DNA of 64,000 bases. Origin: Mesostigma viride (taxonomy: Eukaryota; Streptophyta; Mesostigmatophyceae; Mesostigmatales; Mesostigmataceae). The position numbers and the translations under genes are program-made. Positions 45,517-54,545 of the stretch are shown here, one piece after another. Within the stretch, counting starts at the first letter, position 1; every line of letters begins with the position of its first letter. The stretch is taken from contig RPFO01000702.1 of the NCBI GenBank assembly GCA_009746045.1, forward strand, positions 248,001 to 312,000, in the 5' to 3' direction. The notes beneath the pieces are model-generated. The model made no database searches. It was not told the DNA's origin and saw nothing but the letters and a program-made list of their open reading frames with translations.

Positions 45517-47160
45517 TTACATTAGTTCTTTAGCAGCGGCAAGTGAATTAGCAGTTATTTCTTTACCGGAAATCATTCTAGCTAGTTCGTGTGGTCTTTC
45601 TTCCAGATCCAGAGAGCGAGCAGTCACTGAAGTATTTGCGATCGTTTGAGTTTTTTCCACTAAAATATGCTGATTGGCTTTACCAGCAACTTGCGGCTGA
45701 TGGGTAATTACTATAACTTGTGCAACCGTGCTTAAAGTTTTTAGTCTCTCTCCTACAGAATCAGCAACACTACCGCTAACTCCCACATCCACCTCATCAA
45801 AAATAATAGTTTTTTTGGTAGCTTTATCAAATAATGCAGTTCTAAAGGCAAGCATGAATCTTGACAATTCACCCCCAGAAGCTATTTTATCAATGGGAGC
45901 TTTTGGCATACCCGGGTTGGTTGAAGCAAGAAACCTTACTTCATCTATGCCGTTAATTCCCGCATTCTTTTCTTCTGAATTAATTTCAATAACAAATAGT
46001 GCTTTTTTCATATCAAGCATCGACAACTCGTCCGTAGTTTTTTTCTCAAGCCCTCGGGCAGCTATTCGCCTATTTTCAGATAGTAATTGTGCTTTATGCA
46101 AATACTCCTGTTTAACAGTGAGCACTTTATCGTTTAGCTCTGCGCTATTTTTAATCTTCTGCTCAAGTGCTATAAGTCTCTGGCTGCTCTGTTGCATAAA
46201 GTTGCCTAATTCACTTACTGCATATCCATGTTTTCTAGCGATAGATCTAATGGCATATATTCTGTCTTCTATTTCTGGCAGCGAATGCTCTGATAAATCA
46301 AAACTGTGTAAAATATTAGTTAAAGCTGATTTCGCCTCTTCTACTTTATTATATATTTCTTCCAGGGAGATATTTACGTTACTATATATTTCAATATTGT
46401 CTGATTTACTTATATTTCTTTGAGCTTTAGCTATAATTTGTACTATATTACTTGCTTCTACATCATTTAAAATAGATTCTATCAACTTAATCTCTTTCTC
46501 TCTGGTTTGTAGACGTTTTTTAATTTCAGTTAACTCTTCTTCTTCCCCGTCTTTAATATCAAGAGCTCTTAGCTCCTGGCACATATGAGATAGATAATCT
46601 ATTTCTTTAATAATTGCTTCCTTCTCTGCGGCAGCTGTTAATAATTCAGAATGTAATTCTTGCCATAGTTTATATAGACCCATTACTTCTTTTTTTAATT
46701 GAATATTACCAGCAGATTGATCAAGTATTTCCAAGTGGGAAGAGTTTTTAAGAAGTAAAGTATGATTATGCTGACCATGAATTTCTAAAAGGTAATCAAA
46801 TAAATCAGAGGCTACCTTTTGAGTTACTAGATTATCATTAATAAGGAACTTTCTACGGCCGTTAGCGTACTGAATTCTCTTTATTATTATATCATCATCT
46901 GGATCTAGATTGATATCATACTCGGATAAATATTCAGCAGCTTGCTCTACCCTAGTAAAAGTAAGAACAACTACAGCTTTTTCTTGATTAGCACGTACAA
47001 CCTCTCCACTGGCCTTAGAACCTAAAGCAAATAGAATAGCGTCAAGTAATATGGACTTACCAGCGCCGGTTTGGCCGGTAATAACGCAAAACCCATCTTC
47101 AAAATCCAGGTCTAATTTCTCAATTAGTAGAAAATCCTGAATTGATAGGTTTTGCAGCAT
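45517..47160 (-). CDS. recN: DNA repair protein RecN
   Basis: RecN is an SMC-like ATPase that acts at double-strand breaks. The 547 residues have Walker A ITGQTGAGKSILLDAILFAL, a long central coiled coil (about 150-380), and the C-terminal ATPase half with ASGGELSRFMLAFRTAL and Walker B TIIFDEVDVGVSG. The length is standard. bamD lies 9 nt upstream on the same strand. It borders the transposon-rich island. Confidence 0.97.
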   Translation of the reverse strand: MLQNLSIQDFLLIEKLDLDFEDGFCVITGQTGAGKSILLDAILFALGSKASGEVVRANQEKAVVVLTFTRVEQAAEYLSEYDINLDPDDDIIIKRIQYANGRRKFLINDNLVTQKVASDLFDYLLEIHGQHNHTLLLKNSSHLEILDQSAGNIQLKKEVMGLYKLWQELHSELLTAAAEKEAIIKEIDYLSHMCQELRALDIKDGEEEELTEIKKRLQTREKEIKLIESILNDVEASNIVQIIAKAQRNISKSDNIEIYSNVNISLEEIYNKVEEAKSALTNILHSFDLSEHSLPEIEDRIYAIRSIARKHGYAVSELGNFMQQSSQRLIALEQKIKNSAELNDKVLTVKQEYLHKAQLLSENRRIAARGLEKKTTDELSMLDMKKALFVIEINSEEKNAGINGIDEVRFLASTNPGMPKAPIDKIASGGELSRFMLAFRTALFDKATKKTIIFDEVDVGVSGSVADSVGERLKTLSTVAQVIVITHQPQVAGKANQHILVEKTQTIANTSVTARSLDLEERPHELARMISGKEITANSLAAAKELM

Positions 47161-47169
47161 AAGGTAGCA

Positions 47170-47913
47170 TTATTTTAATAAATTACGCGCATTCTGAAGC
47201 CAGCTTCCGCTCGGATAATTATGACTAAGCACGGCAGCATATTTTTCTGCTTCGTCTTTTAAACCCAGCATTACATTACTCTCAACTAGCCTATATAATG
47301 CTTCTTCTGCATGCGAAGTAGTTTGGTATTCATCAATAACATTTTGAAATCTTTTGATAGCTGCTATTGGGTTTTTTCTTTTCAAGTAGTATCTCCCCAC
47401 AGACATTTCCTTACCTGCTAAATGGTCGTTTACTAAATCTATTTTAAGAGCAGCATCAATAGCGTACTTTGTACCAGGGAAGCGCCTCATTAGTTCTTCT
47501 AAACTTTCCTTTGCATATCTGGTCCTAGACTGATCCAATAAAACGCTTGAAATCTGAACGTAATTAGAGAGAGCTTTCAAATAATAAGCGTAAGCTATAT
47601 CTTCATGCCTTGGGTGTAGTTTTATGAATATGTCAAGTACATCAATTGCTTCGTCGTACTCACCGGCAACATACAAAGAGTAAGCTTGCATTAATTCTGC
47701 TTGAGGAGTTATTGCATTTCCAGGGTGCTGAAAAAATACCTTTTCAAAATGTTCTGCTGCTTTTTTATATTCACCTTTTTCAAGTTGGACTACACCGGCA
47801 TCATAGCTTTCCTGCGGAGGGATTATTTCTTCATCTTTCAATTTACTTTTACACGATATAAGAGAAAAAACCAATATACCAAACAAAGGTAAAATAAACT
47901 TTTTATTTTCCAT
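47170..47913 (-). CDS. bamD: Outer-membrane assembly lipoprotein BamD
   Basis: BamD is the essential lipoprotein of the BAM complex that inserts beta-barrel proteins. The ATG at 47913 gives 247 residues with a lipoprotein signal MENKKFILPLFGILVFSLISC (Cys21). The alternative TTG five codons upstream is disfavoured. Five TPR-like repeats follow, with PQESYDAGVVQLEKGEYKKAAEHF, YDEAIDVLDIFIKLHPRHEDI and RRFPGTKYAIDAALKIDLV. The autotransporter-barrel protein at 51177 is a likely client. tatA ends 18 nt upstream. Confidence 0.95.
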   Translation of the reverse strand: MENKKFILPLFGILVFSLISCKSKLKDEEIIPPQESYDAGVVQLEKGEYKKAAEHFEKVFFQHPGNAITPQAELMQAYSLYVAGEYDEAIDVLDIFIKLHPRHEDIAYAYYLKALSNYVQISSVLLDQSRTRYAKESLEELMRRFPGTKYAIDAALKIDLVNDHLAGKEMSVGRYYLKRKNPIAAIKRFQNVIDEYQTTSHAEEALYRLVESNVMLGLKDEAEKYAAVLSHNYPSGSWLQNARNLLK

Positions 47914-47931
47914 AAACTCAATTATCAAATA

Positions 47932-48090
47932 TTACTTATCATTATTTTCGTCCTTACTGTCTTTCATTCCATCCCGAAAAGACTTAAGCCCTTTACTTAA
48001 ATCAGACATTACCTGAGGTAATTTTCCCGCCCCAAATAACACTAGAATAATCACCAAAATAATTAGCAATTGACCAGCACCAATGCTCAT
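47932..48090 (-). CDS. tatA: Sec-independent translocase subunit TatA
   Basis: A 52-residue protein, found by translating the gap upstream of bamD. It has one N-terminal membrane helix ([20 protein letters not shown]), the conserved FGAGKLPQV hinge, an amphipathic helix ([16 protein letters not shown]) and an acidic end (DSKDENNDK), exactly the TatA/E plan. TatA forms the pore for folded proteins. No tatB or tatC is next to it. It is probably co-transcribed with bamD and recN. Confidence 0.95.
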   Translation of the reverse strand: MSIGAGQLLIILVIILVLFGAGKLPQVMSDLSKGLKSFRDGMKDSKDENNDK

Positions 48091-48251
48091 AAACTTTACC
48101 TAAATTAGAACTACACTTTTATCTTTCTTGCGATAATAACTAATATTCCTTGTTTTATCTACAAAAATATCAGCCTCTTTTTAGAATAATTTTAAGAGAT
48201 TAACATACTTAAGGTATACAAGACCAATGCTATAAAATTGGGGAATGTACA

Positions 48252-48326
48252 TGGTGACCCCTACGGGAATCGAACCCGTGTTTTCACCGTGAAAGGGTAA
48301 CGTCCTAACCGCTAGACGAAGGGGCC
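48252..48326 (-). tRNA. tRNA-Glu (UUC)
   Basis: On the minus strand the gene starts GGCCCCT and ends AGGGGTC-A-CCA, so the acceptor stem pairs (with one G-U) and CCA is encoded. The D-arm TCTAGCGGTTAGGA, anticodon loop CCTTTCACG (anticodon TTC) and T-arm ACGGGTTCGATTCCCGT are all canonical. Length is 75 nt including CCA. Confidence 0.97.
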
Positions 48327-48397
48327 ACAACTTACTGCGCATATAGCCACAGAGTTAAATATATTTATTTAGTAGTTAGATTGCGTCAGCAAGATTC

Positions 48398-48426
48398 TTT
48401 ATATAGATACAAATGATTTAATGCAA
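48398..48426 (-). promoter_or_regulatory. Promoter for tRNA-Glu
   Basis: On the minus strand TTGCAT (complement of 48421-48426) and TATAAA (complement of 48398-48403) are 17 nt apart, about 70 nt before the tRNA 5' end. Confidence 0.5.
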
Positions 48427-48520
48427 CAAGTTTTTACAGATACGCTACTCAAATAATTTATTCGTTTGTAAAAAATAACTTTCTCATAAAAAATAAAACA
48501 GAATTAGAAACCTATTTATA

Positions 48521-48994
48521 ATGCCTATACCCAATAAGCCTTTCTATGCTCTTGTCTGGATTTTAGTGTTCCAATTTATAGGATTTGGTCTTGGCAGTAT
48601 TACCAGTTCAAATATGGATTGGTATCACACTATTATAAAGTCATCGCTAACCCCTCCGAATGTTGTTTTCCCGATAGTATGGAGCATATTATATACTTTG
48701 CTTGCCTTAGTGGGTCATTTTTTATGGCAAAATAGAGAAGAGCAAAAAGTAAATCACATATTGGTATTTTTTATAATACAGTTAGTACTGAACTGGCTGT
48801 GGACTCCAATTTTTTTTGGATGGCACTTAACTGGCATAGCTTTGGTAGATATCCTTATGATTGCAGCAATCACCGTATATATAACAATTAAAAGCTGGTC
48901 TAAGCATTCTATTATAGCATATGTCATGATAGTTTATTTATTATGGTTACTATTTGCTTCTTACCTCAATTTTGTAATATGGATAAGCTCTTAA
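48521..48994 (+). CDS. tspO: TspO/MBR family membrane protein
   Basis: The 157-residue protein has five membrane spans and the family motifs: FGLGSITSSNMDWYHTIIKSSLTPPNVVFPIVWSILYTLLAL near the N terminus, and QLVLNWLWTPIFFGWHLTGIALVDI in the middle. TspO proteins bind porphyrins, cholesterol and similar ligands, and are known from several alphaproteobacteria. The gene stands alone with no clear operon partner. Confidence 0.93.
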   Translation: MPIPNKPFYALVWILVFQFIGFGLGSITSSNMDWYHTIIKSSLTPPNVVFPIVWSILYTLLALVGHFLWQNREEQKVNHILVFFIIQLVLNWLWTPIFFGWHLTGIALVDILMIAAITVYITIKSWSKHSIIAYVMIVYLLWLLFASYLNFVIWISS

Positions 48995-49133
48995 AATCCC
49001 GAGATACCAAGTCATAAGTAGGAACTATTATTTTTTCGTGGTAACTGACGCTTTATTTAACTCACAATTCAAGAATCTTAAAACTTCTTGTTAACGGAAA
49101 TTGATAATAGACTATTCTGTAAGACGCCGCTTA

Positions 49134-49781
49134 CTACTGCGGCCTATCGATATTGGTTAAATACCAGGTAGGGTCACTACTTAAAGTGCTTTTAGAAAAA
49201 GTCCATTCTTCCTGTAAGTTCTTAATTTTATCAGTAATATTATTACCGGTAAATAACACCTTTATGAAAATGTTATTACCAAATAAGTATATGTCAGATA
49301 TGTAAACCTCAAGCTTATTGTCATTTGAATTAAAATTACCGTAGTTTGAAGCTATTGTTTTAAAACTGTCAATATACCTTTTATCTACTAGTTCTTCTAA
49401 TTGTTTCTCATCATTTTGCAAAGCAGATTCAACTATCATTTGAAAAGCCAATTTTGCGCCATTAGCGAAACGCTGAATATCAAAAGCAGGAACTTTATCT
49501 AACACTTCTTGCAGTCCTTTCTCAACCGCTTCTTTATTCTCTTCTAAAACAACACCTTTTAAATTTGGTTTACTTGCTTTTAAGAATTTTGGCTTTAATA
49601 TGCTTGCAGTACTAGCACTATATGTTACGTCTTTTAGTTTACTACCTATATTCTCACCAAAAAAGCTGTTGTTTTTAGCTGGATCGTCACCTGAGGTTTT
49701 TCCTAAAGTAGATATGAGCTTATTTATTATAAAAAAAGCAATAGCTGCAAAAATTATAAGTTCCAAAATTTGACCTGACAT
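49134..49781 (-). CDS. Tim44-like domain protein
   Basis: The 215-residue protein has an N-terminal membrane anchor (about 6-24), a Lys-rich linker, and a C-terminal Tim44-like domain from about 95 (FDIQRFANGAKLAFQMIVESALQNDEKQLEELV) ending EEWTFSKS...DPTWYLTNIDRP. Bacterial relatives (TimA) are inner-membrane-associated; the mitochondrial version recruits Hsp70 to the import channel. It is a single gene, divergent from terC. Confidence 0.9.
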   Translation of the reverse strand: MSGQILELIIFAAIAFFIINKLISTLGKTSGDDPAKNNSFFGENIGSKLKDVTYSASTASILKPKFLKASKPNLKGVVLEENKEAVEKGLQEVLDKVPAFDIQRFANGAKLAFQMIVESALQNDEKQLEELVDKRYIDSFKTIASNYGNFNSNDNKLEVYISDIYLFGNNIFIKVLFTGNNITDKIKNLQEEWTFSKSTLSSDPTWYLTNIDRPQ

Positions 49782-50019
49782 TACCGAAATCCACCTGTAA
49801 AATACCTAAGACCATTCTATAACTAGAACAAATAATATGCAAATGATGATTTAGCTGATTAGCTCATATTATATATTTAATTTGATTGTATTTAGTGTTA
49901 AAAGCACAGCTAACGCCTGTATTTAATTTAAGAATTGGTTATACCTTAGATTATTTTTGCGATTTGTTAAATTAAGTTATACGATTGCCTATTATGGTAA
50001 TTTAAATGGCATATTCTAT

Positions 50020-50931
50020 ATGGGTATACAAAATTTTGCTTGGAGTGTTTTTGCTTGCGTAGTAGTTGCTCTCTTGATCTTCGATTTAGGAGTATTCAAT
50101 AGAAAAGATGAAGTAATTACCCTCAAAAAAAGCATGTATCTTAGTTTTTTTTATATAACTATATCGTGCTTATTTGGTTTGTTTGTTTTTAATGAATTTG
50201 GCTCAGGAAGCGCAAGTGAATATTATACGGGATTCCTTCTAGAGAAAACTATGTCGCTTGACAATATTTTTATGATATCAATGATTTTCAAATTTTTTAA
50301 AATTCCTCAACAATACCAGCATAGAGTTTTATTTTGGGGAATATTAGGAGTAATCATTTTAAGAGCTGTAATGATTTATGCCGGAGCAGCTTTACTTGAG
50401 CAATTTTCGTGGATATTATTTATTTTAGCCGCGGTTCTTATCGTTACCGGTATTAAGACTCTATACATGCTTGATAAGCCTGCTACCAAAATAAACGATA
50501 CTTTTATCTATAAATGGCTTAGCAGTCATTTAAATCTTCATCCGGAATTAGTCGGTAATAAATTTACTATTCGAAAGGAAGGTAAACTATTTTTTACTCC
50601 CTTATTTATGGCATTGGTTACTATTGAATCAATGGACCTGATCTTTGCCATTGATAGTATACCCGCTATTTTTGCAGTTACCCAAAATAGCTTTATAGTA
50701 TATAGCTCCAATATTTTTGCTATTTTAGGGCTTAGAGCTTTGTTTTTTTGCTTGGAGGATATTGTAGAAAGATTCAAATATATTAAATATTCTCTTGCTG
50801 TTATTTTGATCTTAATAGGAATTAAAATCTTTGTTGCGCATTTTGTGCCGATACCGAAATTGATTCCGCTTTTAATAACTATAGTTTTGATATTAACAGG
50901 AATCGGCGTCTCGGTAATTAAGGCAAAATGA
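50020..50931 (+). CDS. terC: TerC/Alx family integral membrane protein
   Basis: TerC proteins are polytopic transporters linked to metal, especially manganese, efflux and to membrane-protein export. The 303-residue product begins MGIQNFAWSVFACVVVALLIFDLGVF, the usual start of the family. An in-frame TTG 21 codons upstream is less likely. Acidic membrane motifs are intact: SLDNIFMISMIFKFFKIPQQYQHRVLFWGI, ESMDLIFAIDSIPAIFAVTQNSFIVYSSNIFAILGLRALFF. Eight or more spans can be drawn. It is a single gene. Confidence 0.92.
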   Translation: MGIQNFAWSVFACVVVALLIFDLGVFNRKDEVITLKKSMYLSFFYITISCLFGLFVFNEFGSGSASEYYTGFLLEKTMSLDNIFMISMIFKFFKIPQQYQHRVLFWGILGVIILRAVMIYAGAALLEQFSWILFILAAVLIVTGIKTLYMLDKPATKINDTFIYKWLSSHLNLHPELVGNKFTIRKEGKLFFTPLFMALVTIESMDLIFAIDSIPAIFAVTQNSFIVYSSNIFAILGLRALFFCLEDIVERFKYIKYSLAVILILIGIKIFVAHFVPIPKLIPLLITIVLILTGIGVSVIKAK

Positions 50932-51176
50932 AATAATCACCGGTATAAAACTGTGGTAAATTTACATATTAAAAAAATTTGTCTTATTTATAATAAACGT
51001 AATCATTGCTCATTGTACATCTGAGCTTTTATACTCAGCTCGTAATTGACGTTTAGGGCATCTCTTAGGGAGAAGGCTCGTAATAGACTTAAGTGGCTAA
51101 TCCATAATTTTGGTAGTCACTAATTAATTTGTTTTAAGTAAATATTTATTAACCGTAAATAAAAAAGGGAAAAACT

Positions 51177-52376
51177 ATGGCAAAAAAATCAAAATTGTTA
51201 AAAAATCTGTTAACAACAGTTTCTACTTTAGCCGTGATCACTACTGCAGTTAACACTTACGCTGCTCTTGATTCTGACGACATATATAATGCTGGAGTAG
51301 CTGGGAATTCGGCAGGTATACTAGCAGAAGCATTGACTATAACAACTGCTTCAGGGATAGAAGATGCAATTAAGCGTTTAACTCCGACTGAAACACCTAT
51401 ACTTGCAGATTTAACAAGAGATGTTAGTTCTAATATAATAGCAAATCGGATAGGCGGTAGACCTCAGGTTCTTGATCACAAAGCAGAATTAGCTTCAGCC
51501 GGAAATAGCGGTTTATCTGCCGGTGATTATACTACTGCATACGGTGTATGGGGTAACCCTTCTATGCTTAAAGTAAAACAGAAAGCCAATAAAGGAGCAG
51601 CGGGTTACAAGGCTTCAGTAGGCGGAGCAAGCTTAGGTTTTGATACCAAGGCTAATGAGGATATGGTTATCGGTCTTGCCCTTTCATATCTAAATACCCA
51701 TGTTAAGCATAAAGATTTCAAATCTGGTGATAAAACAAAGGTTGACTCCGTTATGCTTTCTATATACGGTTTACAACAACTCACAGATAATTGGTATACA
51801 CACGGTATTGTAACCGTAGGAACTAATAAAGTAAAAACTAAAGAAACAAGAAGAACAGGTAATACAACTACTGAGCTTGCTTCTGGTAACTACAGATCTA
51901 TGTCTTTCTCAGGAGAATTAATGCTGGGCTATAATACTTATCTAAAGCAAGCGTCGTTTACTCCAATGGTAGGGGTTAGAGTAACAAAGGTTAATAGTGC
52001 TGGATATACAGAGACTGGTACAGCTAATCAAAACTTAATAGTTTCTAGAAAAGAGCTAAATAGAGTAGAATTAGTAGCAGGAGCGAGGATCTACGGGTCT
52101 GACTATACGTTAAATGGATTAACCATCCTTCCTGAGATGCATGGATTCGTAAACCAGGATCTAATAGGGAAAAAAGCAAAATCTGATGTTAGGTTAACCT
52201 CAGTAGAAGGCAATCTTAGGACTAAAGGTGGAAAACCAATTAAGACTTTATTTAATGCCGGTCTGAGCTTAAACACATCTTATAACAAGATGGAATATGG
52301 TTTAGGTTATGATGCACACATGGCTAAAAAATATGTAGCGCACCAAGCTAATTTAAGGGTTAGAGTTAACTTCTAA
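51177..52376 (+). CDS. Stand-alone autotransporter beta-barrel surface protein
   Basis: The 399-residue protein has a signal peptide (cleavage after NTYA, residue 29), a short passenger-like region (about 30-115), and a C-terminal autotransporter barrel (about 120-399). The barrel starts with GVWGNPSMLKVKQKANKGAAGYKASVGGASLGFD and ends with alternating residues and terminal Phe (LRVRVNF), the BAM recognition pattern. It resembles the barrel of rickettsial Sca/OmpB proteins but lacks a long passenger. It has its own strong terminator. BamD is encoded nearby. Confidence 0.82.
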   Translation: MAKKSKLLKNLLTTVSTLAVITTAVNTYAALDSDDIYNAGVAGNSAGILAEALTITTASGIEDAIKRLTPTETPILADLTRDVSSNIIANRIGGRPQVLDHKAELASAGNSGLSAGDYTTAYGVWGNPSMLKVKQKANKGAAGYKASVGGASLGFDTKANEDMVIGLALSYLNTHVKHKDFKSGDKTKVDSVMLSIYGLQQLTDNWYTHGIVTVGTNKVKTKETRRTGNTTTELASGNYRSMSFSGELMLGYNTYLKQASFTPMVGVRVTKVNSAGYTETGTANQNLIVSRKELNRVELVAGARIYGSDYTLNGLTILPEMHGFVNQDLIGKKAKSDVRLTSVEGNLRTKGGKPIKTLFNAGLSLNTSYNKMEYGLGYDAHMAKKYVAHQANLRVRVNF

Positions 52377-52424
52377 TATCCTTTTAAACCATACATTTGT
52401 TGAAGTATTTTAAATAAATACATT

Positions 52425-52458
52425 AAAAGCCTCTGTAAAATTTACAGGGGCTTTTCTT
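52425..52458 (+). terminator. Strong intrinsic terminator after the barrel gene
   Basis: AAAAGCCTCTGTAA (from 52425) pairs with TTACAGGGGCTTTT (to 52455), a stem of about 14 bp with one G-U pair and a 3-nt loop, followed by T-rich TCTTTATT. It lies 48 nt after the stop. Confidence 0.85.
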
Positions 52459-52664
52459 TATTGCCTCTATATGATATTGTAATTGAAGTTTTTTGGGTGC
52501 GGTGTATATCAATTCTATTTCTTCCATAAATCGGGTATTTATAGTTTTTCCCCAAAATTAATTAGTTATATGGAATCAAGATGCTATATCCTGCAAAAAC
52601 CTTACTCAAGGAAATATGGCTTTTTAACGAAATTATTATTGTATAAGGTAATACTGCCTACATT

Positions 52665-54545
52665 ATGAATGGTCAAAAATCTTCTATCGGTTTAAGTCTT
52701 AAAAGAAAAGTAATCAAGGTCCTTAGGCTTTTACTATTTGGAATCCTATATACAAGAATATCAGTATTAAAATTAAGGCATTATTTTTCAAAAAGAACCA
52801 AAAAACTTCTTAGAACGAAGAAGAAGCTTCCGGAAACATTAAATAATAGAATTAAGTTCAATAAAAATTTAGCAAGACAAATATTTATCTGGGACACTAC
52901 AGAGAATGCAATAAAAATCAGGTTAATTTTGGTAATTACAGGTTTTTTACTGTTTTTTTCCATTGTGGCTATAAGGCTAATCTTTATAGCAAGTACCGAT
53001 TTCATTGAAGCTAATAAGTTTCTTGGCAAAAACAACACGCTTAGACGTGATATTGTTGATAGGTACGGTAACTTACTAGCAGTAAATTTACCTATAGCTT
53101 CATTATACGCCAAACCTCAAAAAATCGTTGATACTAACTCTTTAGCACAAAAATTAATTACTGTTTTTCCGGAATTGGAAAAGAAAAAGGTATTAGAATT
53201 ACTCCGAAGTGATAAGAAATTTGTGTGGATAAAAAGAGACATTTCACCGAAACAGCAAGAGCATATATATAACCTTGGTATACCTGGTCTTGAATTTGAA
53301 AGAGAACAAAAAAGAATATATACTTACGGTAATTTGTTGTCTCATATTGTAGGTTATGTAGGCCGCGACATGGAAGGATTAGCAGGCATCGAAAAATTTT
53401 TTGATAAGCTATTAACAACCAAGGATGAAGATATTCATCCGAATGGTTTGAGTTTACAACTCTCTATAGATGTCAGAGTACAAAGTATACTCGAAGAGGA
53501 AATTGCCAAAACCGTTCAAAAATTTAAGGCTAAGGGAGCAGCCGGTATTATTGTCGATCCAAATAACGGAGAGATAATTGCCATGGTTAGTAATCCTGAT
53601 TTTGATCCACATTACCCAGGTAATGCTGCAAGTAATCAGTTGTTTAACATGGTTACCCAAGGAGCTTACGAAATGGGTTCCGGAATGAAAGCTCTAACTT
53701 TAGCAATAGGGCTTGATACTGGCGTTATCTCAATGAACGATGCTTATGACCTGAGTTATATGAAGGTAGGTAAATTTAAGGTAAAAGATTATCATCCTGT
53801 CAAAGGCTGGCATAGTATCGGACAAATATTCCTCCACTCCAGTAATATAGGCGTAAGCCAGATAATGCTTGAGATTGGTAAAAACAGCTTAAGAAACTAT
53901 CTGAAAAAACTGAAGTTATTAGACAAGCTTGAAATTGAATTAGCAGAAAGAGCAAGGCCTCTTTTCCCTCCCTATTCAAGGTGGAATGATTTAAGTTTAG
54001 TAACAATGTCGTACGGTTATGCGATTTCAGAAAGCCCTGCTCATTTTGTGCAAGCAATGATGCCACTTGTTAATGGCGGTATCATGTACCCCCTTACTCT
54101 ACTTAAGAGAAAAACCGGTGAACCGGTTATAGGAGAACGTATTTTTAAGGAAAACACCTCGAAATACATGAAACAACTTATGAGGTTAGTAGTTTTAGAA
54201 GGTACTGGTAAAAAGGCAGAAGTAAAGGGATATTATGTAGGAGGAAAAACAGGAACGGCAGAAAAAGTTATTGGTGGTAAATATTATAAGGATAAAAGAA
54301 TGTCTTCGTTTTTTGGAATCATGCCGGCTACAAATCCTAAGTATATTATTTATGTAATAGTGGACGAGCCACAAGGTATTAAGGAAACATATGGTTTTGC
54401 AGGGGGCGGTTGGACAGCTGCTCCAACTGTTGGAGCGATTTTTGAGCGAATGGCAGTCTTATACGGAATGAATAAACTTGAGGAACATGATCCAGAAGTT
54501 CAAGAATTAAATGATATTGATTATATAATAAATGGCCGGACCTAA
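52665..54545 (+). CDS. ftsI: Peptidoglycan transpeptidase FtsI (PBP3)
   Basis: FtsI crosslinks septal peptidoglycan. The 626 residues contain one membrane span (about 84-106), an N-terminal pedestal (FLGKNNTLRRDIVDRYGNLLAVNLPIASLYA) and the penicillin-binding domain with SxxK in YEMGSGMKAL, SxN in HSSNIGVSQ, and KTG in VGGKTGTAEKV. All catalytic residues are present. The cytosolic N terminus of about 83 residues is unusually long and very basic (YFSKRTKKLLRTKKKLPE). It heads ftsI-murE-murF-mraY; murE starts directly after its stop. Confidence 0.95.
   Translation: MNGQKSSIGLSLKRKVIKVLRLLLFGILYTRISVLKLRHYFSKRTKKLLRTKKKLPETLNNRIKFNKNLARQIFIWDTTENAIKIRLILVITGFLLFFSIVAIRLIFIASTDFIEANKFLGKNNTLRRDIVDRYGNLLAVNLPIASLYAKPQKIVDTNSLAQKLITVFPELEKKKVLELLRSDKKFVWIKRDISPKQQEHIYNLGIPGLEFEREQKRIYTYGNLLSHIVGYVGRDMEGLAGIEKFFDKLLTTKDEDIHPNGLSLQLSIDVRVQSILEEEIAKTVQKFKAKGAAGIIVDPNNGEIIAMVSNPDFDPHYPGNAASNQLFNMVTQGAYEMGSGMKALTLAIGLDTGVISMNDAYDLSYMKVGKFKVKDYHPVKGWHSIGQIFLHSSNIGVSQIMLEIGKNSLRNYLKKLKLLDKLEIELAERARPLFPPYSRWNDLSLVTMSYGYAISESPAHFVQAMMPLVNGGIMYPLTLLKRKTGEPVIGERIFKENTSKYMKQLMRLVVLEGTGKKAEVKGYYVGGKTGTAEKVIGGKYYKDKRMSSFFGIMPATNPKYIIYVIVDEPQGIKETYGFAGGGWTAAPTVGAIFERMAVLYGMNKLEEHDPEVQELNDIDYIINGRT

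Noticed and set aside
52483-52668. 61-aa plus-strand ORF upstream of ftsI
   Set aside because: It follows the barrel-gene terminator, overlaps the ftsI start by 4 nt and has no RBS or family features. More likely non-coding leader.
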